Shown here one piece after another: positions 21,162 through 29,368 of a DNA stretch of 64,000 bases. The translations under genes were made by a program, and so were the position numbers. Positions within the stretch are counted from its first letter, which is position 1, and the number at the start of each line of letters is the position of its first letter. The stretch lies in assembly GCF_005221285.1 (NCBI RefSeq), contig NZ_CP039886.1, positions 496,001-560,000 of the forward strand, given 5' to 3'. The notes under the pieces are model-generated. The model saw only the letters and a program-made list of their open reading frames with translations, ran no database searches and had not been told where the DNA came from. Source of the DNA: Neisseria flavescens. Lineage in GTDB: Bacteria > Pseudomonadota > Gammaproteobacteria > Burkholderiales > Neisseriaceae.

Positions 21162-21986
21162 ATGGAAATAATAAAAGATATTATTGATTGGTTCAAGTGG
21201 TTCAATTCGTTGGGATGGCTAGCTAATATAATTACTATAGGCATTCCAACATATGGAATAATTTTACTTTTACTGAAGAAGCCAAACAAATGGATATTAA
21301 AAAAATTTAGAAAAGCTAAACTATCCATGCAATATCACACTATATTTGAGTTTATTCAGAGACAAGGTTTAGAAAATAAGTCGTATATTAGCACTAAAGA
21401 ACTAAATATATTAATACTTGATGATGAGCCACAAAATTATCCAATTGAATATCTTAGAAATTGCAAATATAAAATTAACCATAGAGGAGAAATATCACTC
21501 TCAAATATAGATGAAATTTTAGATTTTGATTTAATTATTTTAGATATTACGGGGATTGTTAAAGAGGATAAGCATAAAGGAGGATTTGAACTATTAAAAA
21601 GGCTCAGAAAGGAAAAACCTTTAGGTCAAGCGATAATTGCAGCTTCGTCTAAAAGATTTGATTTAAGCGTTGCTGATTTTTATGAAATGGCTGATGTGAA
21701 AATTAAAACGCCTATTGAGGGGATAGAAATGGAAGAGGTTCTTGAGCAAGCTATGAAATTGAAATTTAATGTACTAGAGCTTGCTAAAAAATTAGATCAT
21801 ACTATAGGGCTTGTCCAAAATATACCCCTAAGAGATACTATTATGAATGAATCTATTTTATATTTGGATAATAAGGGTGATTATAATTTTTTATCTAAAA
21901 AATTAGAGAGTGTTTTTCAAGAAAAACAAAAGAGAGAATTTATGGATGGCATTAAATCTCTTGGTGAGCAAATAAATCATGATTGA
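21162..21986 (+). CDS. Membrane-anchored receiver-domain protein inserted in the cas operon
   Basis: 274 residues, codon use very A+T-rich compared with cas3 and cas5. Residues about 17-39 form one transmembrane helix. A receiver domain follows from about residue 81: acidic pair D87-D88 in LNILILDDEP, phosphoacceptor D128 in LIILDIT, S/T at AASS (160-163) and K182 before T-P in KIKTP, so all receiver landmarks are present. The last 90 residues are helical with no known DNA-binding or enzymatic domain. The stop overlaps the kinase start by 8 bases. I infer a two-component pair whose output is at the membrane. The role is unknown; a defence or cas-regulation function is a guess from position. 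Confidence 0.75.
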   Translation: MEIIKDIIDWFKWFNSLGWLANIITIGIPTYGIILLLLKKPNKWILKKFRKAKLSMQYHTIFEFIQRQGLENKSYISTKELNILILDDEPQNYPIEYLRNCKYKINHRGEISLSNIDEILDFDLIILDITGIVKEDKHKGGFELLKRLRKEKPLGQAIIAASSKRFDLSVADFYEMADVKIKTPIEGIEMEEVLEQAMKLKFNVLELAKKLDHTIGLVQNIPLRDTIMNESILYLDNKGDYNFLSKKLESVFQEKQKREFMDGIKSLGEQINHD

Positions 21987-23061
21987 AATAGTAAGGTTGT
22001 ATTTAAAAAATAATTTGCAGTTAAAACAAGTTCCCTTGGCTGTTAATAGAAAAATTATTAATGGTGAAGTTTTAAGAAATCCTGTCTGTTTAAAATGTAT
22101 GGAAAAATCTTGTGTTAAACAAAATACGACAGGAGAGTTTGTTTGCGACGATAAAATATCATCTTATCATGTTAAACTACATGATCTTGAGATTAGCACA
22201 TTTGGTCATTTAGGTGATTTGTCTAAACTAAAACAGGGTCATTATGCATATAAATCTTCTAGTAAGATGAAATATAATCAATTTGAGAAAATTATAAATG
22301 ATCAATTGAAACCTTTAATTTCATCATGTGAAGCTTTTGAAACTAGCACTAGGACAGAAGTTCTCAATTCATTTCATGATGCTAGCAAATGGGCTAGACA
22401 GATGTCTATTAATGCTGAGAACCTTTTAAGAAAAAGTGAGGGAGATTCAATTGCTGAGAAATTTAGAAATTCTTCTTCAGATCTAAAATCAATATACAAA
22501 TGTTCTACATTGTTAAATGATGCATTACAAGCATATGAAATATTTATTAATCCAAGGAATGTAGATTACGGACCGAAACGTGATACTCAAATTTATCAAT
22601 TATTTGATAAATTTCAGGCTATATTATTTAACTCAGAAGGAAAAGCAAATAACAAATCTTTTAAATTGGAAGGAGAGTTATACGTTAAAATACCTACATA
22701 TCAATCATTTACTACAATTCCTCTGAGCTTGTTGCATAATGCTCTAAAATATACTTTTGGCAATGCAAAAATAATAATTAAATTTCAGGAAATTCCAGGT
22801 GATAAATTAATTATTAAAGTTATTTCTGAAGGGCCTCATATTGATGATAGTGAAAAAAATAAGATATTCGATAAAAATTTTAGAGGAAAACATGCATCAA
22901 AATTACATCATGATGGGTTAGGGATTGGTTTATATGTAGCAAGTATCGTGGCTAAAAAGCATAATTCAACTATTAGCGTTATTAGTGAACCTCTCCAGTA
23001 TGAAAGAGAAGGAATTCTAATTGCTATGAATACGTTCACATTAACCATGAACATAAAGTAA
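21979..23061 (+). CDS. Soluble histidine-kinase-like protein with Cys cluster, partner of the receiver protein
   Basis: 360 residues, A+T-rich. An N-terminal segment has four cysteines (C37, C40, C45, C56) that could bind zinc or an Fe-S cluster. SFHDASKW near residue 133 resembles a DHp phosphoacceptor His-Asp. The C-terminal HATPase domain has an N box (LLHNALKYT, N254), SEGPHIDD, an F box (IFDKNFRG) and GLGIGLYVASIVAKKH. No transmembrane helix, so sensing should be cytosolic. It overlaps the receiver gene and is followed by two hairpins (23069-23114) before cas5. Assignment as kinase rests on motifs; signal and target are unknown. Confidence 0.75.
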   Translation: MIEIVRLYLKNNLQLKQVPLAVNRKIINGEVLRNPVCLKCMEKSCVKQNTTGEFVCDDKISSYHVKLHDLEISTFGHLGDLSKLKQGHYAYKSSSKMKYNQFEKIINDQLKPLISSCEAFETSTRTEVLNSFHDASKWARQMSINAENLLRKSEGDSIAEKFRNSSSDLKSIYKCSTLLNDALQAYEIFINPRNVDYGPKRDTQIYQLFDKFQAILFNSEGKANNKSFKLEGELYVKIPTYQSFTTIPLSLLHNALKYTFGNAKIIIKFQEIPGDKLIIKVISEGPHIDDSEKNKIFDKNFRGKHASKLHHDGLGIGLYVASIVAKKHNSTISVISEPLQYEREGILIAMNTFTLTMNIK

Positions 23062-23127
23062 AAGAAGATTAGTCAGCTAATCTGCCCCTTCTGTATGAAG
23101 GGGCGTGTGTACAAAAAGGAGAACCAA

Positions 23128-23802
23128 ATGAACCAAATCCGCCTACATATTTGGGGCGATTACGCCTGTTTTACCCGTCCGGAGATGAAGGTGGAGCGGG
23201 TGTCTTATGATGTCATCACGCCGTCGGCGGCGCGCGGGATTTTGGCGGCGGTGCATTGGAAGCCGGCGATTCGGTGGGTGATAGACCGGATTTATGTGCT
23301 GAAACCGATTCGATTTGAGTCGGTACGGCGCAATGAGTTGGGCGGCAAGATTTCGGCGGGTAAGGTCAGCGGCGCGATGAAGCGCAAGAGCGTTGCCGAT
23401 TTATATACGCTGATTGAAGACGACCGCCAGCAGCGCGCGGCGACGGTGCTTAAAGACGTGGCGTATGTAATTGAAGCTCATGCGGTGCTGACGGCAAAAG
23501 CGGGGGCGGATGAGACCGTTACCAAGCATATCGAGATGTTCAAACGCCGTGCGAAAAAGGGGCAATGCTTTCAGCAGCCTTGTTTGGGCGTGCGTGAATT
23601 TCCTGCTGATTTTGCGTTGATTGACGAAGGCGAGCCGCTGCCGCCATCGGCATTATCGGCAAGCGAGGCAAGCCGCGATTTGGGCTGGATGCTTCACGAT
23701 ATTGATTTTGACCACGGCAACACGCCGCATTTTTTCCGTGCACAAATGAAAGACGGCGTGATTGATGTGCCGCCGTTTTACGCCGAGGAGGTGAAAGCAT
23801 GA
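23128..23802 (+). CDS. cas5c: Cas5c (Cas5d), crRNA-processing Cascade subunit
   Basis: In type I-C systems Cas5 cuts the pre-crRNA and holds the 5' handle. The start MNQIRLHIWGDYACFTRPE at 23128 follows AAGGAG. SYDVITPSAARGILAAVHW is the family signature, and the body continues through RRNELGGKIS and FPADFAL to residue 224. Its stop overlaps the cas8c start by four bases, so the two are coupled. G+C returns to host level from here. Confidence 0.95.
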   Translation: MNQIRLHIWGDYACFTRPEMKVERVSYDVITPSAARGILAAVHWKPAIRWVIDRIYVLKPIRFESVRRNELGGKISAGKVSGAMKRKSVADLYTLIEDDRQQRAATVLKDVAYVIEAHAVLTAKAGADETVTKHIEMFKRRAKKGQCFQQPCLGVREFPADFALIDEGEPLPPSALSASEASRDLGWMLHDIDFDHGNTPHFFRAQMKDGVIDVPPFYAEEVKA

Positions 23803-25577
23803 TTCTTGCATCCCTTGACCGCTATTACCGCCGTTTGGCAGCAGAAACCGATGAAATGGGCAATCCAAAAGTGCCGCCTTATGGCTTTAGCGAGGAAAAA
23901 ATCGGCTGGATTTTGGTGTTGGATAAAGAAGGCCGTCTGAAAACCGTTGTGCCGAATCTGACTGCCGATAAAAAGCCGCAGCCAAAGCTGATGAGTGTGC
24001 CGCGCCCTGAAAAACGCACGTCGGGCATCAAGCCGAATTTTTTGTGGGATAAAACCGCCTACGCGCTTGGCGTGGAAGCCAATAAAAACAAGGCTGAAGC
24101 AAAAGAAAAACCGTTTACGCCGTCTGAAAAAACCTTTGACGCCTTCAAGCAATATCATCTCGATTTATTGCAAAACAGCGCCGATGAAGGCCTCCAAGCC
24201 TTGTGCCGTTTTCTGCAAAACTGGCAGCCTGCACATTTTGCCGCCGCAAATCTGCCTGCCGAAATGCTGGATGCCAATATTGCATTTTCTCTTGAAAAAC
24301 CGACCGCACTTATCCATAAACGCGAAGCCGCGCAAATCTTATGGGCAGGCTGTCTGAAAAGCGACGAGGCGCTTGAGGGCTTGTGCCTGATTAGCGGCGA
24401 CACCGCCCCGATTGCGCGGCTGCATCCTGCGATTAAAGGTGTGTTTGGCGGGCAAAGCTCCGGCGGTTCGATTATTTCGTTTAACAAAGAAGCCTTTGTC
24501 TCTTTTGGCAAGGAGCAAGGCGCAAATGCGCCTGTTTCCGAACAATCCGCGTTTGCCTACACCACCGCGCTGAACTATCTGTTGCGCCGCGAAAATAATC
24601 ACTGCCTGACCATCGGCGACGCCAGCACAGTCTTTGGGGCGGAAGCGGACGATAACGCTACGGCGCAGGCTGCCGAAGGCTTCTTCGCGCACATATTCAC
24701 GCCGCCGGATGGCGAACAAGAAAGCACCAAAGTTTTCAACGTATTGGAACAAATCGCCAACGGAAGACCGTTACAAGATATTGCGCCCGAACTCTCTCCC
24801 AATACCCGTTTTTATATTTTAGGGCTTGCCCCCAATGCCGCACGGATTTCTGTTCGGTTTTGGCTGGACACCACTTTTGGGCAGTTGGCGGAAAATTTGG
24901 CGCAGCATTGGCAAGATTTAGCCCTTGAGCCTTGCGCGTGGAAAACGCCGCCGTCGATTTGGCGACTCTTGTTGCAAACTGCCGTGCTGGGCAAAAGCGA
25001 AAACATCCCGCCCGTATTGGCTGGTGAAATGACCCGCGCCGTGATTTGCGGCACGCCGTACCCCTTGAGTTTGCTGTCGCAACTGATTACCCGAATCCGC
25101 GCCGACGGCGACGTGAACGGCTTGCGCGTGGCAATGATGAAAGCCGTATTACAGCGGCGTTTTAGAAAAGGTTTTATCAAAGAAGGAGTTCCTATGAGTT
25201 TGAACAATGAAAGCCCGAATCGCGCCTATCTTTTAGGGCGGCTGTTTGCCGTGTTGGAGCGCATTCAATATCAGGCGTTGGGCGAATTAAATGCCGGCAT
25301 CGCCGACCGCTATTACGGCTCTGTCTCCGCCGTACCGTTTTCCGTTTTTCCGCGCCTTTTGTCGGGTGCAAAACACCATTTGTCGCGCTTGCGTAAAGAC
25401 AAAGCCGGTATGGCGGTAAATTTGGATAAAGATTTGGGCGAAATCATTGCCAAACTGCACGAAACCTTTCCACGCCATTTGAGCATTGACGAGCAAGGCC
25501 GCTTCGCCATCGGCTATTACCACCAAAAACAAAGCTATTTTGCTAAAAAAGAAACCGCTGAAACCATTGAAAACTAA
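23799..25577 (+). CDS. cas8c: Cas8c (Csd1), large Cascade subunit
   Basis: 592 residues beginning [16 protein letters not shown], the usual Csd1 start; [18 protein letters not shown] and [21 protein letters not shown] are typical. The protein recognises the PAM and helps load Cas3. The 3' part doubles as the cas11c gene. DUS copies occur in frame near 23930 and 24118. Intact in this window. Confidence 0.94.
   Translation: MILASLDRYYRRLAAETDEMGNPKVPPYGFSEEKIGWILVLDKEGRLKTVVPNLTADKKPQPKLMSVPRPEKRTSGIKPNFLWDKTAYALGVEANKNKAEAKEKPFTPSEKTFDAFKQYHLDLLQNSADEGLQALCRFLQNWQPAHFAAANLPAEMLDANIAFSLEKPTALIHKREAAQILWAGCLKSDEALEGLCLISGDTAPIARLHPAIKGVFGGQSSGGSIISFNKEAFVSFGKEQGANAPVSEQSAFAYTTALNYLLRRENNHCLTIGDASTVFGAEADDNATAQAAEGFFAHIFTPPDGEQESTKVFNVLEQIANGRPLQDIAPELSPNTRFYILGLAPNAARISVRFWLDTTFGQLAENLAQHWQDLALEPCAWKTPPSIWRLLLQTAVLGKSENIPPVLAGEMTRAVICGTPYPLSLLSQLITRIRADGDVNGLRVAMMKAVLQRRFRKGFIKEGVPMSLNNESPNRAYLLGRLFAVLERIQYQALGELNAGIADRYYGSVSAVPFSVFPRLLSGAKHHLSRLRKDKAGMAVNLDKDLGEIIAKLHETFPRHLSIDEQGRFAIGYYHQKQSYFAKKETAETIEN
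25194..25577 (+). CDS. cas11c: Cas11c small subunit from an internal start in cas8c
   Basis: An internal AAGGAG at about 25182-25187 sits 6 bases before ATG 25194, in the cas8c frame at codon 466. The resulting 127 residues begin [18 protein letters not shown] and are largely helical. Internal translation of the small subunit is established for type I-C systems, including the Neisseria lactamica one. The belly subunits it forms stabilise the R-loop. Confidence 0.85.
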   Translation: MSLNNESPNRAYLLGRLFAVLERIQYQALGELNAGIADRYYGSVSAVPFSVFPRLLSGAKHHLSRLRKDKAGMAVNLDKDLGEIIAKLHETFPRHLSIDEQGRFAIGYYHQKQSYFAKKETAETIEN

Positions 25578-25588
25578 GGAGCCAGAAA

Positions 25589-26460
25589 ATGTCTGCCATT
25601 CAAAACCGTTATGAATTTGTTTACTTTTTTGATGTAACAAACGGCAACCCAAACGGCGATCCCGATGCGGGTAATATGCCGCGCCTCGATCCCGAATCCA
25701 GCAAAGGCTTGGTAACCGATGTCTGCCTGAAACGCAAAATCCGTAATTTTGTCGAAATCAGCAGCGAAAACGAAGCCGGTTACGAAATCTACGTGAAAGA
25801 AAAAAGCGTGTTAAACCTGCAAAACAAACGCGCTTATGAGGCTTTAGGGATTGAACCAAATACTAAAGAAAAAAACTGCCCAAAGACGAAGCCAAAGCCC
25901 GCGATATTACCGCTTGGATGTGCAAAAACTTCTTTGATATCCGCACCTTCGGCGCCGTGATGACCACCGAAGTCAACAGCGGACAAGTGCGCGGCCCGGT
26001 GCAACTGGCGTTCGCCCAATCCATCGACCCGATTGTGCCGCTGGAAGTTTCTATCACCCGCATGGCAGTCACCAACGAAAAAGACTTGGAAAAAGAACGC
26101 ACCATGGGGCGTAAATACATTGTCCCTTATGCGCTCTACCGCGTGCACGGTTTTATCTCCGCCAACCTTGCCGCCAAAACTGGTTTTTCAGACGACGACT
26201 TAGCCAAACTCTGGCAAGCCCTGACGCTGATGTTTGAGCACGACCGCTCCGCCGCCCGTGGCGAAATGGCGGCACGCAAACTGATCGTTTTCAAACACGA
26301 CAGTGCGCTCGGCAGCCAGCCTGCACATAAATTATTTGACGCCGTGAAAGTCGAACGCATAAACGGCGAATCAGGTACGCCGGCAAGCGGTTTTGGCGAT
26401 TACAAAATCAGCGTGGTTTCAGACGGCCTCAATGGCGTGAGTGTGGAAGAACTGCTTTAA
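25589..26460 (+). pseudogene. cas7c: cas7c (csd2) backbone subunit, frameshift at an A7 tract
   Basis: Cas7 forms the crRNA backbone of Cascade. The first frame gives [20 protein letters not shown] and continues to about residue 93; the remainder, [20 protein letters not shown] to the end, is in the -1 frame. The break is at the A7 run 25869-25875: eight A would restore a 290-residue protein of normal length. In the reading frame the bases are GAA AAA AAC, that is the slippery heptamer A AAA AAC, and a -1 slip leads exactly into the downstream frame (CTG CCC AAA GAC). So it may be inactivated, misassembled, or rescued by slippage. Confidence 0.85.
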
Positions 26461-26499
26461 AAACACTTAAAAAGATGACCGCTTGTATTGCAGAAGTCA

Positions 26500-26565
26500 G
26501 TAGGGTGGGCTTCAGCCCACCGTTTCAACAAATATAAAGGATTGATGGGCTAAAGTCCGTCCTAC
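26500..26565. repeat. Short MITE-like inverted repeat
   Basis: GTAGGGTGGGCTTCAGCCCAC at the left and the complement of GTAGGACGGACTTTAGCCCAT at the right form imperfect terminal inverted repeats around a 24-base core. The left end is itself a GTGGGCTTCAGCCCAC-type palindrome. It lies between cas7c and the EVE-like gene. Confidence 0.6.
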
Positions 26566-26657
26566 GAAACTAATACAAATAAATTTCATAAACTCCATTC
26601 TTTAATATTGAACATATATTGTATTATTTTTTTGCTTAAATTTGTGTTATTTATTGG

Positions 26658-26663
26658 TATAAT
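26658..26663 (+). promoter_or_regulatory. -10 box before the EVE-like gene
   Basis: A consensus TATAAT stands 28 bases before the GTG start, in a strongly A+T-rich stretch. No good -35 box is seen. It suggests that this cargo gene can be expressed apart from the cas operon. Confidence 0.5.
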
Positions 26664-26691
26664 AGCTTCGTTAATATAAAAGGAGCATTCA

Positions 26692-27315
26692 GTGAAAAAT
26701 TTTATTCAAAACCTAGAAAACGAGTTTGTTGAAAAAAATCAGGAAAAAACAACGTTCAGTATTCGCCTTTCTGTAAAAGAAGATTTGATTTTGCAGGAAA
26801 TTGCTGAAAGTTTTGATCTTTCACGTCAGGAACTATTGCATCGTCTGATTACAGAGCAAATTATCGTTCCGTGGAAACAACGCTTTGAGGCGCAGGCAAA
26901 TGAAGAGCTTGAGCTGGATGGAGAGGAGTCAACTCAATATTTTTTGTTGAACACAAATAAAGTCAATGATATCGACGATCATAAATTTATGTTAGAAAAA
27001 CAGGTAGCTGCGGCATTTGAAGATGGTTATAAAGAAAAAATTGCCAAATTCAAAAAAGGTGATTGGGTATTTCTATATGAGTCAGGGCAAGGAATCGTGG
27101 CATTTGGACAGGCATCAGGTAGGCTAGAAAAAGCACCACATTATGGGCGGGAGGACAAAACCTATTATCAGCACTTGGAGGGTTTTACCTGTTTACTAAA
27201 AGCTATTAAAGCTAGTGAAGTCAAAAAGATTTTAAGCCGTTCTTTCCCCTTTGCTCAAACCTTGGCGCGAATTGTTGACGGGGAAAAATTATTATCAGAA
27301 ATTAAAAATCGATAA
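26692..27315 (+). CDS. RHH-like N-terminus plus EVE/PUA-like domain protein between cas7 and cas4
   Basis: 207 residues from a GTG start with AAAAGGAG at 26680-26687. Residues about 20-60 (TTFSIRLSVKEDLILQEIAE, SFDLSRQELLHRLI) look like a ribbon-helix-helix DNA-binding fold. The C-terminal domain has KFKKGDWVFLYESGQGIVAFG, then EGFTCLLKAIKASEVKKI, which resembles EVE/PUA-like folds that bind modified bases and are frequent in defence islands. Both domain calls are by pattern and not certain. More A+T-rich than the cas genes, with its own promoter. It is separated from cas4 by only 9 bases. Confidence 0.6.
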   Translation: MKNFIQNLENEFVEKNQEKTTFSIRLSVKEDLILQEIAESFDLSRQELLHRLITEQIIVPWKQRFEAQANEELELDGEESTQYFLLNTNKVNDIDDHKFMLEKQVAAAFEDGYKEKIAKFKKGDWVFLYESGQGIVAFGQASGRLEKAPHYGREDKTYYQHLEGFTCLLKAIKASEVKKILSRSFPFAQTLARIVDGEKLLSEIKNR

Positions 27316-27324
27316 ACATACACT

Positions 27325-27933
27325 ATGAAAATTATTCCCCTTTCCGCCCTGCAACACTATGCTTTCTGCCCGCGCCAATGCGCATTGATTCATAACGAGC
27401 AGGCGTGGGCGGAGAACTATTTGACCGCGCAGGGCAGGGCACTGCATGAGCGGGTGGATTCGGGCGAGCCTGAAACGCGCAAGGGTGTGCGTTTTGAGCG
27501 GACGGTGCATGTGTCGGCAGAGAAATTGGGCATCAGCGGCGTGTTGGATTTGGTGGAAGTGGATACGAAAACAGACCGTCTGAAACCCGTAGAATACAAA
27601 CGCGGCAAGCCTAAACCTGATCCGATGGACGAAATCCAGCTTTGCTCCCAAGGTTTGTGCTTGGAAGAAATGACGGGGCAAACCGTCTCTGAGGGCGCGC
27701 TGTGGTATATGCAAACCCGACACCGCGTCCCCGTCGTGTTTTCAGACGGCCTGCGCACCCAAACACTCGCCACCATCACCGCCGTGCGTAAACTTCTAAA
27801 CAACGGTCAAACCCCGCCGCCCGACTACGGCAAACGTTGCAAAGCCTGTTCACTGGTGGAGATTTGCCAGCCGGAGTTGTTGGGGAAACGGGATAGGAGT
27901 GTGGGGTATGTGATGAGGTTGTTTGGGGATTGA
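27325..27933 (+). CDS. cas4: Cas4 RecB-like exonuclease for spacer acquisition
   Basis: 202 residues. HYAFCPRQCALIHNE supplies the first cluster cysteine and core, GVLDLVEVD and VEYKRGKPK the metal-binding Asp/Glu/Lys of the RecB nuclease fold, and CKACSLVEICQP the three C-terminal cysteines of the 4Fe-4S cluster. Cas4 trims prespacers and fixes PAM choice with Cas1-Cas2. Intact. Confidence 0.94.
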   Translation: MKIIPLSALQHYAFCPRQCALIHNEQAWAENYLTAQGRALHERVDSGEPETRKGVRFERTVHVSAEKLGISGVLDLVEVDTKTDRLKPVEYKRGKPKPDPMDEIQLCSQGLCLEEMTGQTVSEGALWYMQTRHRVPVVFSDGLRTQTLATITAVRKLLNNGQTPPPDYGKRCKACSLVEICQPELLGKRDRSVGYVMRLFGD

Positions 27934-28000
27934 GAAAATTGATGAACGTATAATATGTTATGTTGTGAATCTATCTAAATTTAAATAAGGAAATTTTTTC

Positions 28001-29206
28001 ATGGAAATGCCTAAAACACATTTTGATTGTATCCAATATCTTAGGCCAGAGTTATTAATTGAAGCAAAGAAAGATGTCAAAGAATTATTAAATATAGATA
28101 GGAAGTCCCCTATATTAAGTATTGATGAGTATGAAAATAGATTAAATTCATATTTGGAAAAAGTAATCAATGATACTCTACAAGTTGCCGCAGATAATAT
28201 TGGGGTTTCTCTAAATTTTATTAAAAATAATATAGATGATTTACCAGAGTTCTTTAAAAATCATCTATTTGCTCTAGGTAGTACTATTAATTATGAATAT
28301 CATTTCATAGTTAATTTTCTATTAGCTGGTAGAAAAACATTTTTCTTTTCTGATGCTATCAGTCAAAAGCTCTTATATACAGAAATTAATGTGCCAGCTA
28401 AAGAGATACAGCTACCTTTTTTTAGTTGCCAATTAGTATTCACGGAAAGAGAAATTATAGATGCATTCTATACAAAAGCTCTTAAGGATAATCCTGACTT
28501 AACTGTTGATTATTCTTGCCCTATAAGTGTTTTTGTTACCTTATTTGATGATTGTGATGAATTGGATGGCAGAAGAATTATTTTTAACTCATACCATAGT
28601 AAATATCCAGATACAATTTTTCTAATGCAGAAAAGGGAATTGTTTCTTGGTAATGATTGGAACTTAGAGCAAAGCTTAAGAACAGATTGGGAGAATCTTA
28701 CCCCCAATAATTTTGGATATGGCTCATTTTACAATGATGGAAATATCAGTAAATTAGAAGATGATCTTTTTTATACAGATGGATTACTTTTTTATCGGAT
28801 TATATTGAATGCTATTTTATATGTAATTTCAAGTAAGGCTGATTTCCCTAAAAAAGAAAGTCAAATTAGAAAAATAGAAAAAAAGATAGCAAATGCAAAA
28901 TCATTTCTTAAAAAAGAGAGATTAAATCAAGAGACAAAAGCAATATCTAGTCTTGATTATTTTGAGGTTGGATTAAGTGAGCAACAAATAATTTTAAAAA
29001 ATCAGCATGATAATGAAAATTCTGAATCTGTTGATTATTCAAGATTAGACCGAAAAATTTTACGTAGATTTATGGTTAGAGGGCATTGGAGAAATCAACG
29101 TTATGGTTCGGGTTTGACAGAAACTAAGTTAATTTGGATTAAACCATATATCAAAGGAGATGAATTAGCAGAGGTTATAAATAAACCTTATGTAATTAAA
29201 GAATAA
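28001..29206 (+). CDS. Unknown 401-residue protein between cas4 and cas1, AcrVA2-like C-terminal motif
   Basis: A+T-rich, soluble, with no signal peptide; AAGGAAA precedes the ATG. I do not recognise the N-terminal two thirds. A helical, lysine-rich stretch near residues 285-310 is followed by the C-terminal RRFMVRGHWRNQRYGSG and IWIKPYIKG. That pair of short motifs (RGHWRxQ...WIxPxxxG) recalls a family of plasmid and phage proteins that includes the type V anti-CRISPR AcrVA2; this is from memory and not verified. Its place inside a cas operon, splitting cas4 from cas1, makes a CRISPR- or plasmid-related role plausible but unproven. Confidence 0.6.
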   Translation: MEMPKTHFDCIQYLRPELLIEAKKDVKELLNIDRKSPILSIDEYENRLNSYLEKVINDTLQVAADNIGVSLNFIKNNIDDLPEFFKNHLFALGSTINYEYHFIVNFLLAGRKTFFFSDAISQKLLYTEINVPAKEIQLPFFSCQLVFTEREIIDAFYTKALKDNPDLTVDYSCPISVFVTLFDDCDELDGRRIIFNSYHSKYPDTIFLMQKRELFLGNDWNLEQSLRTDWENLTPNNFGYGSFYNDGNISKLEDDLFYTDGLLFYRIILNAILYVISSKADFPKKESQIRKIEKKIANAKSFLKKERLNQETKAISSLDYFEVGLSEQQIILKNQHDNENSESVDYSRLDRKILRRFMVRGHWRNQRYGSGLTETKLIWIKPYIKGDELAEVINKPYVIKE

Positions 29207-29368
29207 AAATACCGAAAAATCCAAACTGAGGTCGTCTGAAAAACAATATTTGGGAAGCCAAGCTATTTCGTTGGGTTACGGAGCTCTATCTACCCCAACC
29301 TACCGATAATTTTCAGGCAGCCCAACTATCGCCCCCAAAAGTACGGTCAAAATCCAAGGAATCTACTC

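Noticed and set aside
24118..24130. DUS in cas8c as a possible protospacer or regulatory site
   Set aside because: In-frame DUS copies are frequent in this genome and need no extra explanation.
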